64,000 nucleotides of DNA from Beta vulgaris subsp. vulgaris. Its lineage: Eukaryota > Streptophyta > Magnoliopsida > Caryophyllales > Amaranthaceae. Below, piece after piece: positions 1 through 10,613 of the stretch. A model generated the notes under the pieces. The model did no database searches. It was not told the origin of the DNA and was given only the letters and a program-made list of their open reading frames with translations. The position numbers were made by a program, and so were the translations under genes. Each line of letters opens with the position of its first letter. Position 1 is the stretch's first letter. The stretch lies in NCBI RefSeq assembly GCF_026745355.1, contig NC_079203.1, positions 3,428,549-3,492,548 on the forward strand, read 5' to 3'.

Positions 1-704
1 CTGTATTCTTTGTTCTAGCTGTGTTAATCACTCTGGCAGTGTATGATCGCATAGTCATACCTCTGTGGAAGAAAAGGAAAGGAAAGGCTGGTAAGCAAGC
101 TCTTAAAGAGTCTTAACTTTCCAAAGTATTTAAATTCTCCGAAAATTGAATTCTTACATCTTTTCTTTTCATCTTAGGTCTTAGCAACCTGCAGAGAATG
201 GGTCTGGGTCTACTCCTCTCTGCCTTAGGAATGGCAGTTGCAGCAATTATTGAACTGAAGCGTCGATCAGTGGCCAGAGCTACCTCTGAAATGTCAGTTC
301 TTCCAATCAGTGTTTTCCTTCTGATCCCACAGTTTCTCTTAGTGGGCGCTGGAGAAGCTTTCACATACACAGGGCAGCTCGATTTCTTCATAACCGAGTC
401 TCCAAGAGGGATGAAAGGGCTGAGCACGGGCTTATTTCTTGTAACAATCTCACTCGGCTTCTTCATCAGCAGCTTCTTGGTTCTCATTGTTCAGAAAGTC
501 ACCTTAAGCTTTGGCGGTGATGGATGGATAGGAGACAACATTAATAAGGGGAGACTTGACTGCTTTTACGGGCTCCTGTCCATATTAAGCTTCATAAATT
601 TCGGATTGTACCTTGTTTCTGCTAGGTGGTACAAGAGACAGATGCCTGCAAAGCCTACTCTGCAGGTTACCTGTGGGAAAGGTTCACCAGAAGAGGAGTG
701 CTAA
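1..704 (+). CDS. NPF (NRT1/PTR) family transporter, 3' partial, NPF6-like
   Basis: This is the C-terminal part of a proton-coupled nitrate/peptide transporter of the major facilitator superfamily, located in a membrane. Two exon segments are present: 1-90 (the gene runs off the left edge) and 178-704 (TAA stop), joined across a short GT-AG intron at 91-177. The split codon gives a Gly in the stretch KRKGKAGLSNLQRMGLGL. Visible NPF hallmarks are an LQRMGLGL helix start, an LLIPQFLLVGAGEAFTYTGQ segment, the conserved FF..SPRGMKGLSTG loop and the last two hydrophobic helices. The short polar tail ends in EEEC. The wording of the last helices is nearest to what I remember of Arabidopsis NPF6.2/NPF6.4 (NRT1.4/NRT1.3), so clade NPF6 is likely; substrate cannot be told from this end. 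The 3'UTR follows to roughly 900-960. Confidence 0.9.
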
Positions 705-1413
705 AAGACTATAAATTGAGGTTTCTATTACCTTTGCAAGTGTTCATAGCTCTTTTCTTTTTTTCTTTTTGTTTGAAGTTACTATGGAATGAGATTGATA
801 GGTTCTTTTCTTTCCTCCTATGTGCTTCTTTTTACCCCTTTTGGATTGTAACAAAGTTAATGTAAATTTTGAATGAAATGTACTTCAAAGAATGTATGCT
901 GGGGATTAGGTGGTGAAGAAAAATTAAATCCATTTTTGAAATATAGTTTTCTCATTAAAACAAATATATTACTCCATCCTTTCTAATATAAAATTTGAGA
1001 AACAAATATATTAAAAGACGTTGGCAAAGTAAAATTAGCTTGCAACAAGATTTGAAACCAGTGACATCTTGCTATTAGACGTGACAAGATTACCAGTACC
1101 ACCTAAACCAACTTTTAATCATATTTAAGTATTCACATTACTATATTTGTACCTTTTAAATTTTGAGTTTTTTCTTAATATATTTTAGTGAGAATGGAAA
1201 AAATACATATCAAGTTCGAAAACACAATACCAGCTCAAGGCTACGTCCAGGTCCAAATACTAGTTAAACCCTAAAAAGAAACCGATAAAAACAATGATTA
1301 GAGTATAATAATAAGTATCTATGAACTCTTTCGGTAAAAGATGTCATGGGGTCACCAAAAAATATCACACTTCAACTTTTTGCTGGAAAATATGTTTTTT
1401 TGTTAATAGTTAA
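705..1413. other. NPF 3'UTR and AT-rich intergenic DNA
   Basis: The first 200-250 bases are probably the transporter's 3'UTR. The rest is AT-rich with no coding signal. A stretch near 970 resembles a Stowaway end (TACTCCATCCTTTC) but no partner end is visible. Confidence 0.5.
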
Positions 1414-1415
1414 TA

Positions 1416-1674
1416 CTTCCTCCGTTTCTAAATAAGTGCAACATTTGCATAGTGCTTACTATTCACAGTTTAAACTATAATTAGCTTTGGTGACTCACAT
1501 TTTAGGAAAAACATAATCATGTGGGATCTTGTTAGATTCGTCTGAATGTGAATTTTTTTAATATCAATTTTTTATAATTTTTACTTATTGATAATTGAAG
1601 ATATTAATGGTTAAAATAATGCATTGGCAAACGTGAAAACAAGAAGTGTTGCACTTATTTAGAAACGGAGGAAG
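1416..1674. mobile_element. Stowaway-type MITE, 259 bp
   Basis: Near-perfect terminal inverted repeats of about 28 bp begin CTTCCTCCGTTTCTAAATAA and end with its reverse complement. TA dinucleotides flank both ends (1414-1415 and 1675-1676), the Tc1/mariner target duplication. There is no coding capacity. Its middle carries a module also found in two other elements of this window (see findings). Confidence 0.9.
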
Positions 1675-1676
1675 TA

Positions 1677-2038
1677 TATTCCCTTCATCTCAAAAAAAAA
1701 AAAAAAGTAGCATTTCTATAAAAGATCCTAATAATCAGTTAATCAGTTTATTAATTAATTGTGGAGATGGTTTGCTTGTCATCATCATGATTTATTGGAA
1801 TTAACATATGATGCAATTGATATGATATCCTGAATTCCTGATAAAGTAGAGGCTGATGAAGTGATTAGATTTAATGTGGGCTGAACAAGATTGAATTGAT
1901 TATTTAATTTTTTTGTAAAGCTTGCTTTACCATTTCCTATGGCAGTGATGTTCTACAAATCCATTGGAGATATGAAAGCAAGAGGCTCAATGCTATGCTT
2001 AATGTGTTCGGTGGATCATTGTGATTTTGGGTGTCTAC
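1677..2038. other. AT-rich intergenic DNA
   Basis: Nothing recognisable: no ORF, RNA gene or repeat ends that I can support. Confidence 0.4.
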
Positions 2039-2041
2039 TGA

Positions 2042-2260
2042 GGGCCTATTCTCCCCAGCTTATTTTCAGTTCAGTTCAGTTCAATTTAGTTTAGTTCAGT
2101 TTAATTTAATTCAGTTCAGATCAGTTAAGTTCAGTTTAGCTCTTGACAATACTTTTACTCTCACATATCACTATTCATTTCAGTTCAGTTCAATTTAATG
2201 CAATTCAGTTCAGTTCAATTCAGTTCAGCTGAGCTGTTTTATACTGAAGAGAACAAGCCC
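2042..2260. mobile_element. TTCAG-rich Tourist/Harbinger-like MITE, 219 bp
   Basis: The ends GGGCCTATTCTCC and GAGAACAAGCCC form an inverted repeat flanked by TGA on both sides (2039-2041, 2261-2263), a 3-bp target duplication as expected for PIF/Harbinger elements. The interior is mostly degenerate (TTCAG)n with GAGCTG next to the right end. It is a short relative of the 1.17-kb element at 19464-20636. Confidence 0.8.
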
Positions 2261-2263
2261 TGA

Positions 2264-2919
2264 GTACATACACTCAAATTATTTTATTGCTCATTTTTTT
2301 ATTCAAGAAACTCCAAATGATTGAATAAATAGGGTGAAAAAGCTAAGTAAGTAAAAAGAATAGTTCATGGGTACATCATGAATTTTATGATGGAGCACTA
2401 GTCTGATTAAACTTGTATATGTATCTAATTTTTAGATCAACTATTTTGTTTTATAAAGAAGGGTTATTAAGATATATTTGATTTTAATGAATACATGGTA
2501 GTTTAATGATATTTTACTCACTTCTGAAGTATTTATATATCTATACTATATGGAATACTAAATTAGAAGATACTAATAGTCTAATATAGGTTTATCCTCC
2601 TAAACATATCAATATTCAATTGAATTCCCTTTAGAAAAAGATTGTCTTGGAATTTTAAGTTGATATTATACTGAACATTATATGTGTTTGCATCAAATTT
2701 TAAATTTAGTTAATTGATATCTAGAGTGCATAATTGCTAAAACAATATATATATATTGGATATATCAAGCATGAATGGTGTTACCTGATAATCCTCAAGT
2801 GTTGGTTTCCCTCTAACCTAGAACAATATATATGTCCAGTAATAGCTATCTTATTCTAAGGCTTTTATCAATTTTTATTTAGTAGATCATGTCTCTCAAT
2901 GTACACTAGTTAACTGGTC
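2264..2919. other. AT-rich intergenic DNA
   Basis: No gene, RNA or clear repeat structure seen. Confidence 0.4.
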
Positions 2920-3376
2920 TTGTTGGTCTTTGCAAATTGGGTTGAATAGGCCAGAAAACATAATGAGTATATTCTGTTCCTGTGATTCTAGCGGCGTTAA
3001 GGGTTCTTCGTCAGACATTGTGGTGTCGACGTTGCTTGGTGGTGGTAGTGTATCCAAAAAAGTGGTGCTCCGCGGGTGGAGGTGGTGCTTTGGTGTTGGT
3101 GGTCCGTCGGTGGAGGTGGTGCTCTTGTGATGGTGGTGGTGGTGGCGCCCAAAGGTAGAGAGAGGTCAATATGGGTGAAGTTGGATAGAGTTGAGAGAGT
3201 AGGAGTGGGATGAAAAGGGAACGGTATGGAGTGCATTTAAAGAAAAAGATACAGACGATTTCAAGTAAATACAGACGGTAAATAACGATAGGGTTTTGAA
3301 TCTTTTTATACATGGAGTAATTTTATGACATAAATCCCTATTGATTTTAAGCTGCAATAAATGTGTTCATGCTATT
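2920..3376. other. GGT-rich low-complexity segment
   Basis: Runs of GGTGGTGG occur around 3040-3150, giving short proline/threonine- or valine-rich open frames on both strands. Codon content is that of simple sequence, and no homology or start context supports a gene. Confidence 0.5.
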
Positions 3377-4087
3377 CAAGTAATTTTCTACTTTTTCATC
3401 CCTCGTACTTTTGTTTATTGGTTTCCTCATATAGATTAACTCAAAGAATAACATCTTTATCTTTAGTTAATTTTTAATTTTTTTTAAAATTGTGGAATCT
3501 TGCCCATTATTTATTTATTTATTTTTTATTTTTTTTTTTTTTTTTTTTTTTTTGACAATGGGTAAAAGAAACAAAATAAGAAGAAAAAAAATTAGCTTTT
3601 TCTAGCTTTAGTAGCTAGATTATGAGCTAAATTGATCTCCTCCCTTTTAACTTTTTTGCAACTAACAAAATTAAAGTTATTAGCTAACTTTCGGATGTCT
3701 ATAATTATCTTGTCTATCTCTTTATTTGTTCCTGCTTGAATATTCAGAGCCCGGATAATCTCCTCGTTGTCTGTTTTAATGAAAAGCTCCGAGCATCTCC
3801 ATTGCATATCTGTTAATGCTTTCATAATAGCATAAGCTTCTGTTTGCACTGGGGAGGTAGCAAAGATTTTCCCCGCAAACTCTTGTAGTTGATGGTGCTT
3901 GGAAGAAGAAAGTGCGCTCAAATCAGTGGCAAGCAGCTATCGCCTGGAAAAACACAAACAATTGCCCATTATTTAAGTTGCTTTGGTTTCTCCCCTTATT
4001 CCAAATAGCAACAACAAATGAAAACGGATGGAGTAGTAAATAGAAGTACTAATAATAATAGAAATCGTAATAGTAAAGCAATAATAT
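3377..4087. repeat. Dispersed repeat, copy A (with nested LINE fragment)
   Basis: This segment starts TTCAAGTAATTTTCTAC and runs to the AAAGCAATAATA stretch. It is repeated at 8354-10613 (copy B). Copy A is broken by the LINE fragment at 3514-3961, which lies in copy B's uninterrupted TTGCCCATTTTTTAAG site. The family is not recognised; the copies define its limits only by where similarity stops. Confidence 0.75.
3514..3961 (-). mobile_element. 5'-truncated LINE with RNase H-like fragment
   Basis: On the minus strand 3592-3921 encodes an RNase H-like (RVT_3) C-terminal segment. The landmark is QTEAYAIMKALTDM followed by an acidic ELFIKTDNEE strand, then the typical helix and a VKREEINLAHNLATKA ending. 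A long T run at about 3523-3553 is the poly(A) tail read on the minus strand. A 14-bp duplication, TTGCCCATTATTTA, flanks it at 3500-3513 and 3962-3975. Only the 3' end was inserted, as usual for target-primed reverse transcription. Not functional. Confidence 0.85.
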
Positions 4088-4209
4088 ATCAATTAAAGAG
4101 ATAAACATTCATCATTAGTTAATATCAATCTATAATTTTTTTTTTTATTGAAGCACTATTCACCAATCACCATAGTATGCCTAAAAACCTCAATTACTCA
4201 ATGAAATTA

Positions 4210-4379
4210 AATTGAACTACTATTCATGAAATACGTCTATAAAATATATGTATTTTTATATAAATAGAAAATATAACCAGCCCGTTATCCGCTAAATTGA
4301 ACTACTATTCATGAAATACGTCTATAAAATATATGTATTTTTATATAAATAAAAAAAATATCCAGCCCGTTATCCGCAA
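4210..4379. repeat. Two tandem 85-bp units
   Basis: Two near-identical units, each starting AATTGAACTACTATTCATGA and ending CCAGCCCGTTATCCGC, lie head to tail. A further CCAGCCCGTTATCCG occurs in the adjoining repeat at about 4440, so unit duplication may have used this short motif. Confidence 0.85.
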
Positions 4380-4381
4380 AA

Positions 4382-4580
4382 AAAAATGGTGGTCCAATGG
4401 AGATCTAAGCCAACTGGACACTAATGGATCCGGTAGGCACCAGCCCGTTATCCGTCCACTGACAGAAGTGGGAGGTTGTCGTTGCTCTGTGAAACCAGCC
4501 TCACGCAATACCCTCCACTCTAGGATCCAAGAGACTCAAGCGTTCGCCTAAGGCCCATGGATCAACTCCCAACTTGGACA
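4382..4580. repeat. Dispersed repeat R2, copy 1
   Basis: A roughly 190-bp segment, from AAATGGTGGTCCA through CCCGTTATCCG and GGGAGGTTGTCGTTGCT to CAACTCCCAACTTGGAC, is repeated with few changes at 8040-8237. It is GC-richer than its surroundings. Homologous sequence beyond it (to about 4760) is not shared. It could be part of an LTR or TRIM; no termini were identified. Confidence 0.75.
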
Positions 4581-6186
4581 GGGCAGGCCAACGTAAAGCC
4601 AAGCCCAAGATCCGATCCAGTTTACTGGATCCATGTTCCACCATCTTAATGTCCCCACTTGGGTCACAAGCTCACGCTACAGAGCTCGACATTATACATT
4701 ATGGGGATGTAGCTATATTAAGTGAGGTGAGATGATCGAATTTTTCTATGTGGGATAAAATCATCTCATTCTTTTGCCTTCTTTGTGAAGTTGCATATTC
4801 TGGCTCCATTTTCTGTAGAAAAATCTACAATTGCTTCCTAGTTCCTACACGTTTGTATCATACAGTTGACTGACTTAAATTTTACAAGTTGTCTTTCTAA
4901 TGAGGGATATGACCTTGTGCCATCTTGATCTTAAAAAGCTATCTGTTTTAACAAGTTTTGTGGTAACTAGGATGAAGTGGTCCCCACAAATGTCTGGATT
5001 TGACGGAAGTTAGGTTTTGGGGGTGCAACCAAAAATTTTATAAAACGTTTGGGGGTTCATTTAAAAAAAAAAACAAAAGGGGGATTGTTTTAAAAATCAC
5101 CAAACATAAGGGTGTTTTAACCAAAAAATCCTAATTTTTATACTAATGTCTCAAACTCTTAAGTCTCAATTGACTAACATATCCGTAGAAGTAGTGAGTG
5201 GGAAACCTTTGACCATTTTATGATGTAGCAATAATAAATTTCCACTTCTCAAACTAAAAATTTAAGAAACCAAACAACCCCTTTAATTTTATTACATACA
5301 AATCTTATTCTTTGCTAAATCATAAATTAATACTTTGTCAAAAAATGACTAGACATAATAATAAATGTTTAATTTCACGTTTTTAACAATAAAGGGGGCT
5401 AATCCCACATATGAGAAAAACTAAAGAGGCTTTTATCACCATTTTTGCAGTTATCCTAAAGGAAATTATTAGTGGAACCAAGAGGGAAAAGAAAGAGGGG
5501 AATGAATGAGAAGGTAAAAAATGTCACGCTACCATAACTCACAAATTGTGTAGGGATAAATGACTACTTCCTGTGTCACTTAAAGTTGCCATTTTTTCCT
5601 TTGTGTTCGATTCACATTATCTCTATTTAATAAACATACTTTTTAATTCACTAGTTAAATAACATAAGTTCATCCATATCTTCACTTAAATCTCAGTTGT
5701 CTAAATGAAATAGGAAGAAATTCAATAGAAAGGGAGATACAATGTTGCAAATACTGAAAAATTATACAATCATGATTGTCGCATACGCGGTGTGAGCGTG
5801 TATTTGATTAAAATTCATTAAAGGGTTTTAATAATTGAAAAACGTTTCGAAGTCGCCAACAAGTCTTTGAAGAAGACTCATAAACCTAATTAACTTAGGG
5901 ACTTATTCAATATAGATTTTCCGTCATGACTCTATATATAGTTCGTAAGTGAACCAAAAATTGAGTTTGCATTGTTGGCCTATACTTGACACGACTCATA
6001 GATGTTTTATGCAATTAAATAACCAAATAATATTCTTAAGGACCCTAAAAAATATTAGTTTATGTTGGCTATGTATGGAGTGTAGAGGTGAAAAGAAAGT
6101 GGCGTGGAGTTGTGGCGTGAGGTTTTTCGCGGTGAATTATGAGAGATTAGTTAGGGTCTAGTATAGAGAATTAGAGATGTAGGTAA
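4581..6186. other. Intergenic DNA without recognisable genes
   Basis: AT-rich throughout. No coding sequence, RNA gene or clear element ends are seen over these 1.6 kb. Short open frames here have no supporting features. Confidence 0.4.
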
Positions 6187-6195
6187 AACTGTAAA

Positions 6196-7209
6196 GGAAA
6201 ATTCCTATTGGTAATCATGTACTATAGAATATTTATAATGGCAAATCGTTTTTTTTCAGTTTCAAAAATAGCCCTATCCTTAATAATATTATACAACCGT
6301 GACATTAATGATGGTTAAACCCTTAGTGTTATTGGTTTAACTAACCTAGGTTAACCTAACCCCCAACCACCACCCAACCCACTAACATCCCACCCAATCA
6401 CTATTGTCCCACCCCTCCACATGAACCTCATTCCACCATCATTGTCCCACCCCTCCACCTGAACTCCACCCCACCCCACCACCATTATCTCACCCCTTGA
6501 AATCAAAGACTCATAGAAATCCCAACCTAGCCTTGAAACCACCACCCATTAATTCGAACCCCACTCTAGCCACCAAAAACAACATTTAATTACTCAAAAC
6601 CACCATATCTACAAAATAGGGGAAGAGATATAATCAGGGACGCGGCGAAGCAGATAGAGAAGGAACGAAGACTAGATCAAGAGACGGAGGGGCCGGGGAT
6701 AGCACCAACACAGAAAAGCCACAGTCACAACAAGAGCAGCACAACAAAGGTAGCAGCACCACCATCGGATTAAAGAGAAGAATATATGCAACAACATATC
6801 TAACCCCACAACCATCACCAGCGCCATCAACGTGAAGAGGGGGGAGGGGGAATAAAGTGACGGTGAAGATCTGGGGAGGCATCAGCGGAAGAGAGATGAG
6901 AAGAGAAGTCACGGGGAGGGATAGAGTGACGAGGAGAGAGAGAAATTAAAGTCATCAGAAGGGAGAGAGTGATGGAAGTATAATGTTTCCGGTGGAAGAG
7001 TGGTGCTGGTTGGAGATTTAGTGGGTTATGTAGTGGTTAACTTGGGTTAGAGTAGGAAATAGGTTTAATGGTCGAAATAACTGTTTAATCATCATTAATG
7101 TCAAGATTGTATAATATTACTAAGTATAGGGTTATTTTTGAAACTCAAAATAAAAACGGTTCACCATTGCAAATGTTTCATAATACAAGATTACCAGTGG
7201 GTATTTCCC
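6196..7209. mobile_element. Non-autonomous Mutator-like element (MULE), 1014 bp
   Basis: Left and right arms of about 140 bp are inverted repeats; TATTGGTAATCATGTA on the left matches a diverged copy at the right end. A perfect 9-bp duplication, AACTGTAAA, flanks the element (6187-6195 and 7210-7218), which is diagnostic of Mutator-like transposition. The interior is GC-richer and proline/glycine-like in several frames (6350-7000) but holds no transposase. It may contain captured host sequence; I could not identify any. Confidence 0.9.
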
Positions 7210-7218
7210 AACTGTAAA

Positions 7219-8039
7219 AGTAATTGAAAACAACTAGATTTTTTATTGAAAATATTTTAGATAAAGATAGATACTCTGGAAATATTGTGGAAAAAGATTA
7301 ATTTTTCTAAATGATTGTTTTGAAAACATTTAAAATAACTAATAAATTAACTCTATTAATTCTACCTAGAATCCGCCTTATTTCCCCCCTCCCCCCTTTT
7401 TATCTCTTTTCTTCCTCAAAACTCTAATTTTCATTCTAGGGGATGCCGCTATCCTTTAGGATGGTGGTAAGCCCCCTTTTTTTTTTTTCTTTTGTTACTA
7501 GTTTTTATGTTATTATTTTTAATAAATTTTAGTCTCTCTACAATGAAGAGTCTTTCTACTCATATATAAGGTTTTATCTCTCTCCATGTGAAACTTTAGG
7601 GAGTTTCTTTTGTATTACTCAAGGGGTTGATCTGTTGATCGAAATTTGCGCGGAAATGCATCAGATATCAGTATCTTGTGTACAATCACTTGAATTAAAT
7701 CTAGTACTATTTCAAAACTAAAAAAGATTAACAGACCCCCTTGTAGAAGGATGCATCACACAACGATGTGAAAGAAGAGGGTTATTAGAAGTGTTAGATC
7801 TCCTAAACAATCGTGGTTTGTCATATTATTAGAATTGTATATATTTCATTTGATACGTATTTGTTAGTTTTGACTTCTATTGTAGATGTCACATAGGCTT
7901 CTTAAGTTCTTATAGTTGTTTTGTGATCTTTGATGAGGTAGGTCACAAATTTAGTAGACATAGGAAATATAAATTTGCAAAAATTACACCACCACAATAA
8001 ATGATATCATATTAGTCAAATAGGTTGATTACCAAACTA
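7219..8039. other. Intergenic DNA, flank of the MULE
   Basis: 7219-7300 is the original flank of the MULE and is duplicated at 8255-8349. The remainder is AT-rich with no gene or repeat that I can define. Confidence 0.45.
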
Positions 8040-8237
8040 AAAAAAATGGTGGTCCAGTTGAGATCTAAGCTAGCTAGGTATTATTGGATCCAGGTGACAC
8101 CGGCCCGTTATCCGCCCACTGACAGGAGTGGGAGGTTGTCGTTGCTTTGTGAAATCAGCCTCACGCAATGTCCTCCACTCTATGACCCAAGAGATTTCGG
8201 CCTTCGTCCAAGGCCCATGGATCAACTCCCAACTTGG
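8040..8237. repeat. Dispersed repeat R2, copy 2
   Basis: Second copy of the segment at 4382-4580, same orientation. It ends abruptly at CCAACTTGGAC, directly joined to a duplicate of the MULE right end (8238 onward). Confidence 0.75.
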
Positions 8238-8349
8238 ACCAGTGGGTATTTCCCAATTGTAAAAGTAATTGAAAACAACTAGATTTTTTATTAAAAAGAT
8301 TTTAGAAAATATTTTAGATAAAGATAGCTACTTTGGAAATATTGTGGAA
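8238..8349. repeat. Duplicate of MULE right end and flank
   Basis: About 110 bp repeat 7196-7300: the last bases of the MULE (CCAGTGGGTATTTCCC), its target duplication (here AATTGTAAA) and the following flank. The copy therefore arose after the MULE inserted. Confidence 0.85.
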
Positions 8350-8450
8350 ATTTCAAGTAATTTTCTACTCTTTCACCCCTCATACTTTTGTTTATTGGTT
8401 TCCTGACATAGATTAACTCAAAGAATTAGCATCTTTATTTTTAGTTAATG

Positions 8451-9869
8451 TTAATGAATGCTTTCAATAAGTTCTCAAAAGCTTCAGGTCTTGAGGCTAA
8501 TCTGCAGAAAAGCAATATCTACATTGGGGGAGTTAGGAATGACACTATAAAGGAAATTGAAGAGGTTGTTATGATCCCTAAAGGGGAATTTCCTTTCAGA
8601 TACCTTGGAGTCCCTTATCCACAAAGAAGCTCTCTTATGTTACTTGTAAGCCTTGATTGAGAAAATCATGGCAAGAACTAAAGTTTGGGCTGCTAAACTT
8701 CTATCTTATGCTGGCAGAGCTCCAATTGGTGCAATCTGTTTTATTAAGTATGCAGGTGTACTGGTGTCAAATCTTCCTTCTTCCTAAGAAGATTATAAAA
8801 GAAATTCAAAGCCATTGCAGATCCTTTCTTTGGACAGGTAAAGACTCTCTTTCAAGGAAGACTCTAGTTTCATGGGAGCAAACATGTTTTCCTAAAACTG
8901 GAGGAGGTCTTAACTTCATCAACTTGGAGAACTGGAACAAAGCAGCCATAGCTAAACACTTTTGGGCTATTGCTTTAAAACAGGACAAGCTCTGGATCCA
9001 ATGGATTCACTCTTATTATATCAAGAGTAACGATGTTTGGAACATGAGAATTCCTGCTGGTATGTCTTGGGTTCTTAAAAAATCATGAATTGCAGATCTT
9101 ACTTTGATAATGGCACTAAACTTCATGATTATGAGCACAATGGGAAGTTCTCTATTAGCAATTTCTATAAAGATCTTAGAGAACCTATTACCCAAGTAAG
9201 GTGGAAGAGGTTACTATGCAACAACAAGGCTTCCCCAAGAAGCCTATTTATCACTTGGTTGGCTGTACTGGGCAGACTTGCTACCAAGAGTAGGCTTGCT
9301 CAATGGAATATGATCAGTGATACCATTGTGTGCTTTGTAATGATGCAGAAGAAGATATTCAACATCTATTTTTCAACTGTCCCTTCTCTACTGATATCTG
9401 GATGAAATGTTTGACTATCTTGGGTATAGCTAGAAGGCCTATGGCTTTCCTAGATGAAATCTCTATAGCAGCTAGTAAGTGCAGGAAGAAGAACAATAAG
9501 AACCAATTATATGGCATGCTGTTTGCTGAAGCAATCTACAACATTTGGATGCAAAGGAACCATCAAGTGTTTGAAGGCAATCACAAGTTACCTGATCAAA
9601 CTATGGACTTAATTATATTCAATGTAGCTTGTAGAATTCCTGATTCCATGAAAGTTCAACTATGTAGATAATTTGTAGTTATCTTTAATTGGCTGTTATC
9701 TTGGTTTAGTTGTACCTTCAGGGAAGCACATGAAGGGTCTACCTTACAACCCTTCCTAGAAGGTGGGTAAGGTTGGATACTGATGCTTTTATGCTCTGAA
9801 GTTGGAGAATTGGTGTTTGTAATACTCTTTTTTTGGTTATCAATAACAATTTTGAATTTCCAAAAAAAA
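8451..9869 (+). pseudogene. Degraded L1-type LINE, 3' part (RT end plus zf-RVT)
   Basis: Four consecutive frames carry pieces of one plant L1-type ORF2. 8448-8660 holds the end of the reverse transcriptase domain (KSNIYIGG, then FRYLGVP). 8657-9088 has the connecting region (QSVLLSMQVYW, LPKKIIKEI, FLWTGKD, GGGLNFINLENWNKA). 9085-9330 has the start of the zf-RVT domain (RWKRLLCNNKASPRSLFITW). 9330-9671 has its Cys/His end (LCNDAEEDIQHLFFNCPFS). At least three frameshifts separate them, for example at about 8700 inside the GRAQL-type motif and at about 9320 just before the zinc knuckle. A short A run at 9862-9869 marks the 3' end. Dead copy, 5'-truncated. Confidence 0.9.
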
Positions 9870-9968
9870 TTCATTTAAAACTGTGGAATCTTGCCCATTT
9901 TTTAAGTTACTTTGGTTTCTCCCCTATTCCAAATAGCAACAACAAATGAAAACGGATGGAATAGTAAA

Positions 9969-10553
9969 AAAAAAATTTTGAAAGAGAAATTTCATTAATT
10001 GAAGGCCAAACAGCATCTACAATAGGTAATAAAGTAAAACAAGATACAATTAAACCAGAGTAAATCAAATTCGTCTTTGAAGAAACTACGATGAATCAGA
10101 TCGAACAATACAACACAACCCCCTTGTATTTGCTGAATCAAGCAGCTATTGATGAAGAAGTCTATCATTCTGATATAGTTTGGGAAGAACATTCTTGATC
10201 GAGTCAGGTTGACCGCATCCGAGATTCCAATACCTTTATGTTGAGTCTCGAACTTCAACCAATGAGAATAATTTCTCATACCTAAAAACAAAAGAACCAT
10301 ACTCACAACTTCCATAGGGGAGAAAGAGATTTCTAAAACAGAAACTAAAAACCCCATAATAGGGTTTGAAAAAATCTCATAAAGATAGACTAATTTATTG
10401 AACAAAACAAGAAAATCAACTAAAAACTGAAAATAAAAGGGAAAAAGGGGCTTACCATGGTTGAAAACAATTAATGAAGAAGGGGTAGGGGAGGCTAAGG
10501 TTTGAGAGAGAGAGAAAGAGAGAGAAGGCTAGGGTTTTTTTTTGTTATTAATT
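9969..10553 (-). mobile_element. Retroposon-like insertion with 15-bp target duplication
   Basis: A near-perfect 15-bp duplication (GGATGGAATAGTAAA at 9954-9968, GGATGGAGTAGTAAA at 10554-10568) brackets this segment. Copy A of the host repeat shows the empty site. Read on the minus strand it begins AAACCCTAGCCTTCTCTC, like a plant 5'UTR, and ends TTAATGAAATTTCTCTTTC, typical of plant LINE 3' ends. An open frame of 136 codons at 9995-10405 has no similarity that I recognise. It may be a non-autonomous, internally deleted LINE derivative or a processed transcript; orientation is inferred. Confidence 0.6.
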
Positions 10554-10613
10554 GGATGGAGTAGTAAATAGTAGTACTAATAGTAATAGAAATCGTAATA
10601 GTAAAGCAATAAT

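Larger units (their letters stand above)
8354..10613. repeat. Dispersed repeat, copy B (two nested insertions)
   Basis: Same sequence as copy A (3377-4087): TTCAAGTAATTTTCTAC at the left, AATAGCAACAACAAATGAAA in the middle, and GAAATCGTAATAGTAAAGCA at the right. Two insertions split it: a LINE fragment (about 8451-9869) and a retroposon-like segment (9969-10553). Past the right end it runs into (ATA)/(ACA)n microsatellite. Confidence 0.75.

Noticed and set aside
2930..3313. Overlapping open frames in GGT-rich DNA
   Set aside because: Low-complexity sequence open in several frames at once; no recognisable protein.
6351..6912. Proline/tryptophan-rich open frames inside the MULE
   Set aside because: Compositional by-product of CCACCC repeats; no transposase or captured domain recognised by eye.
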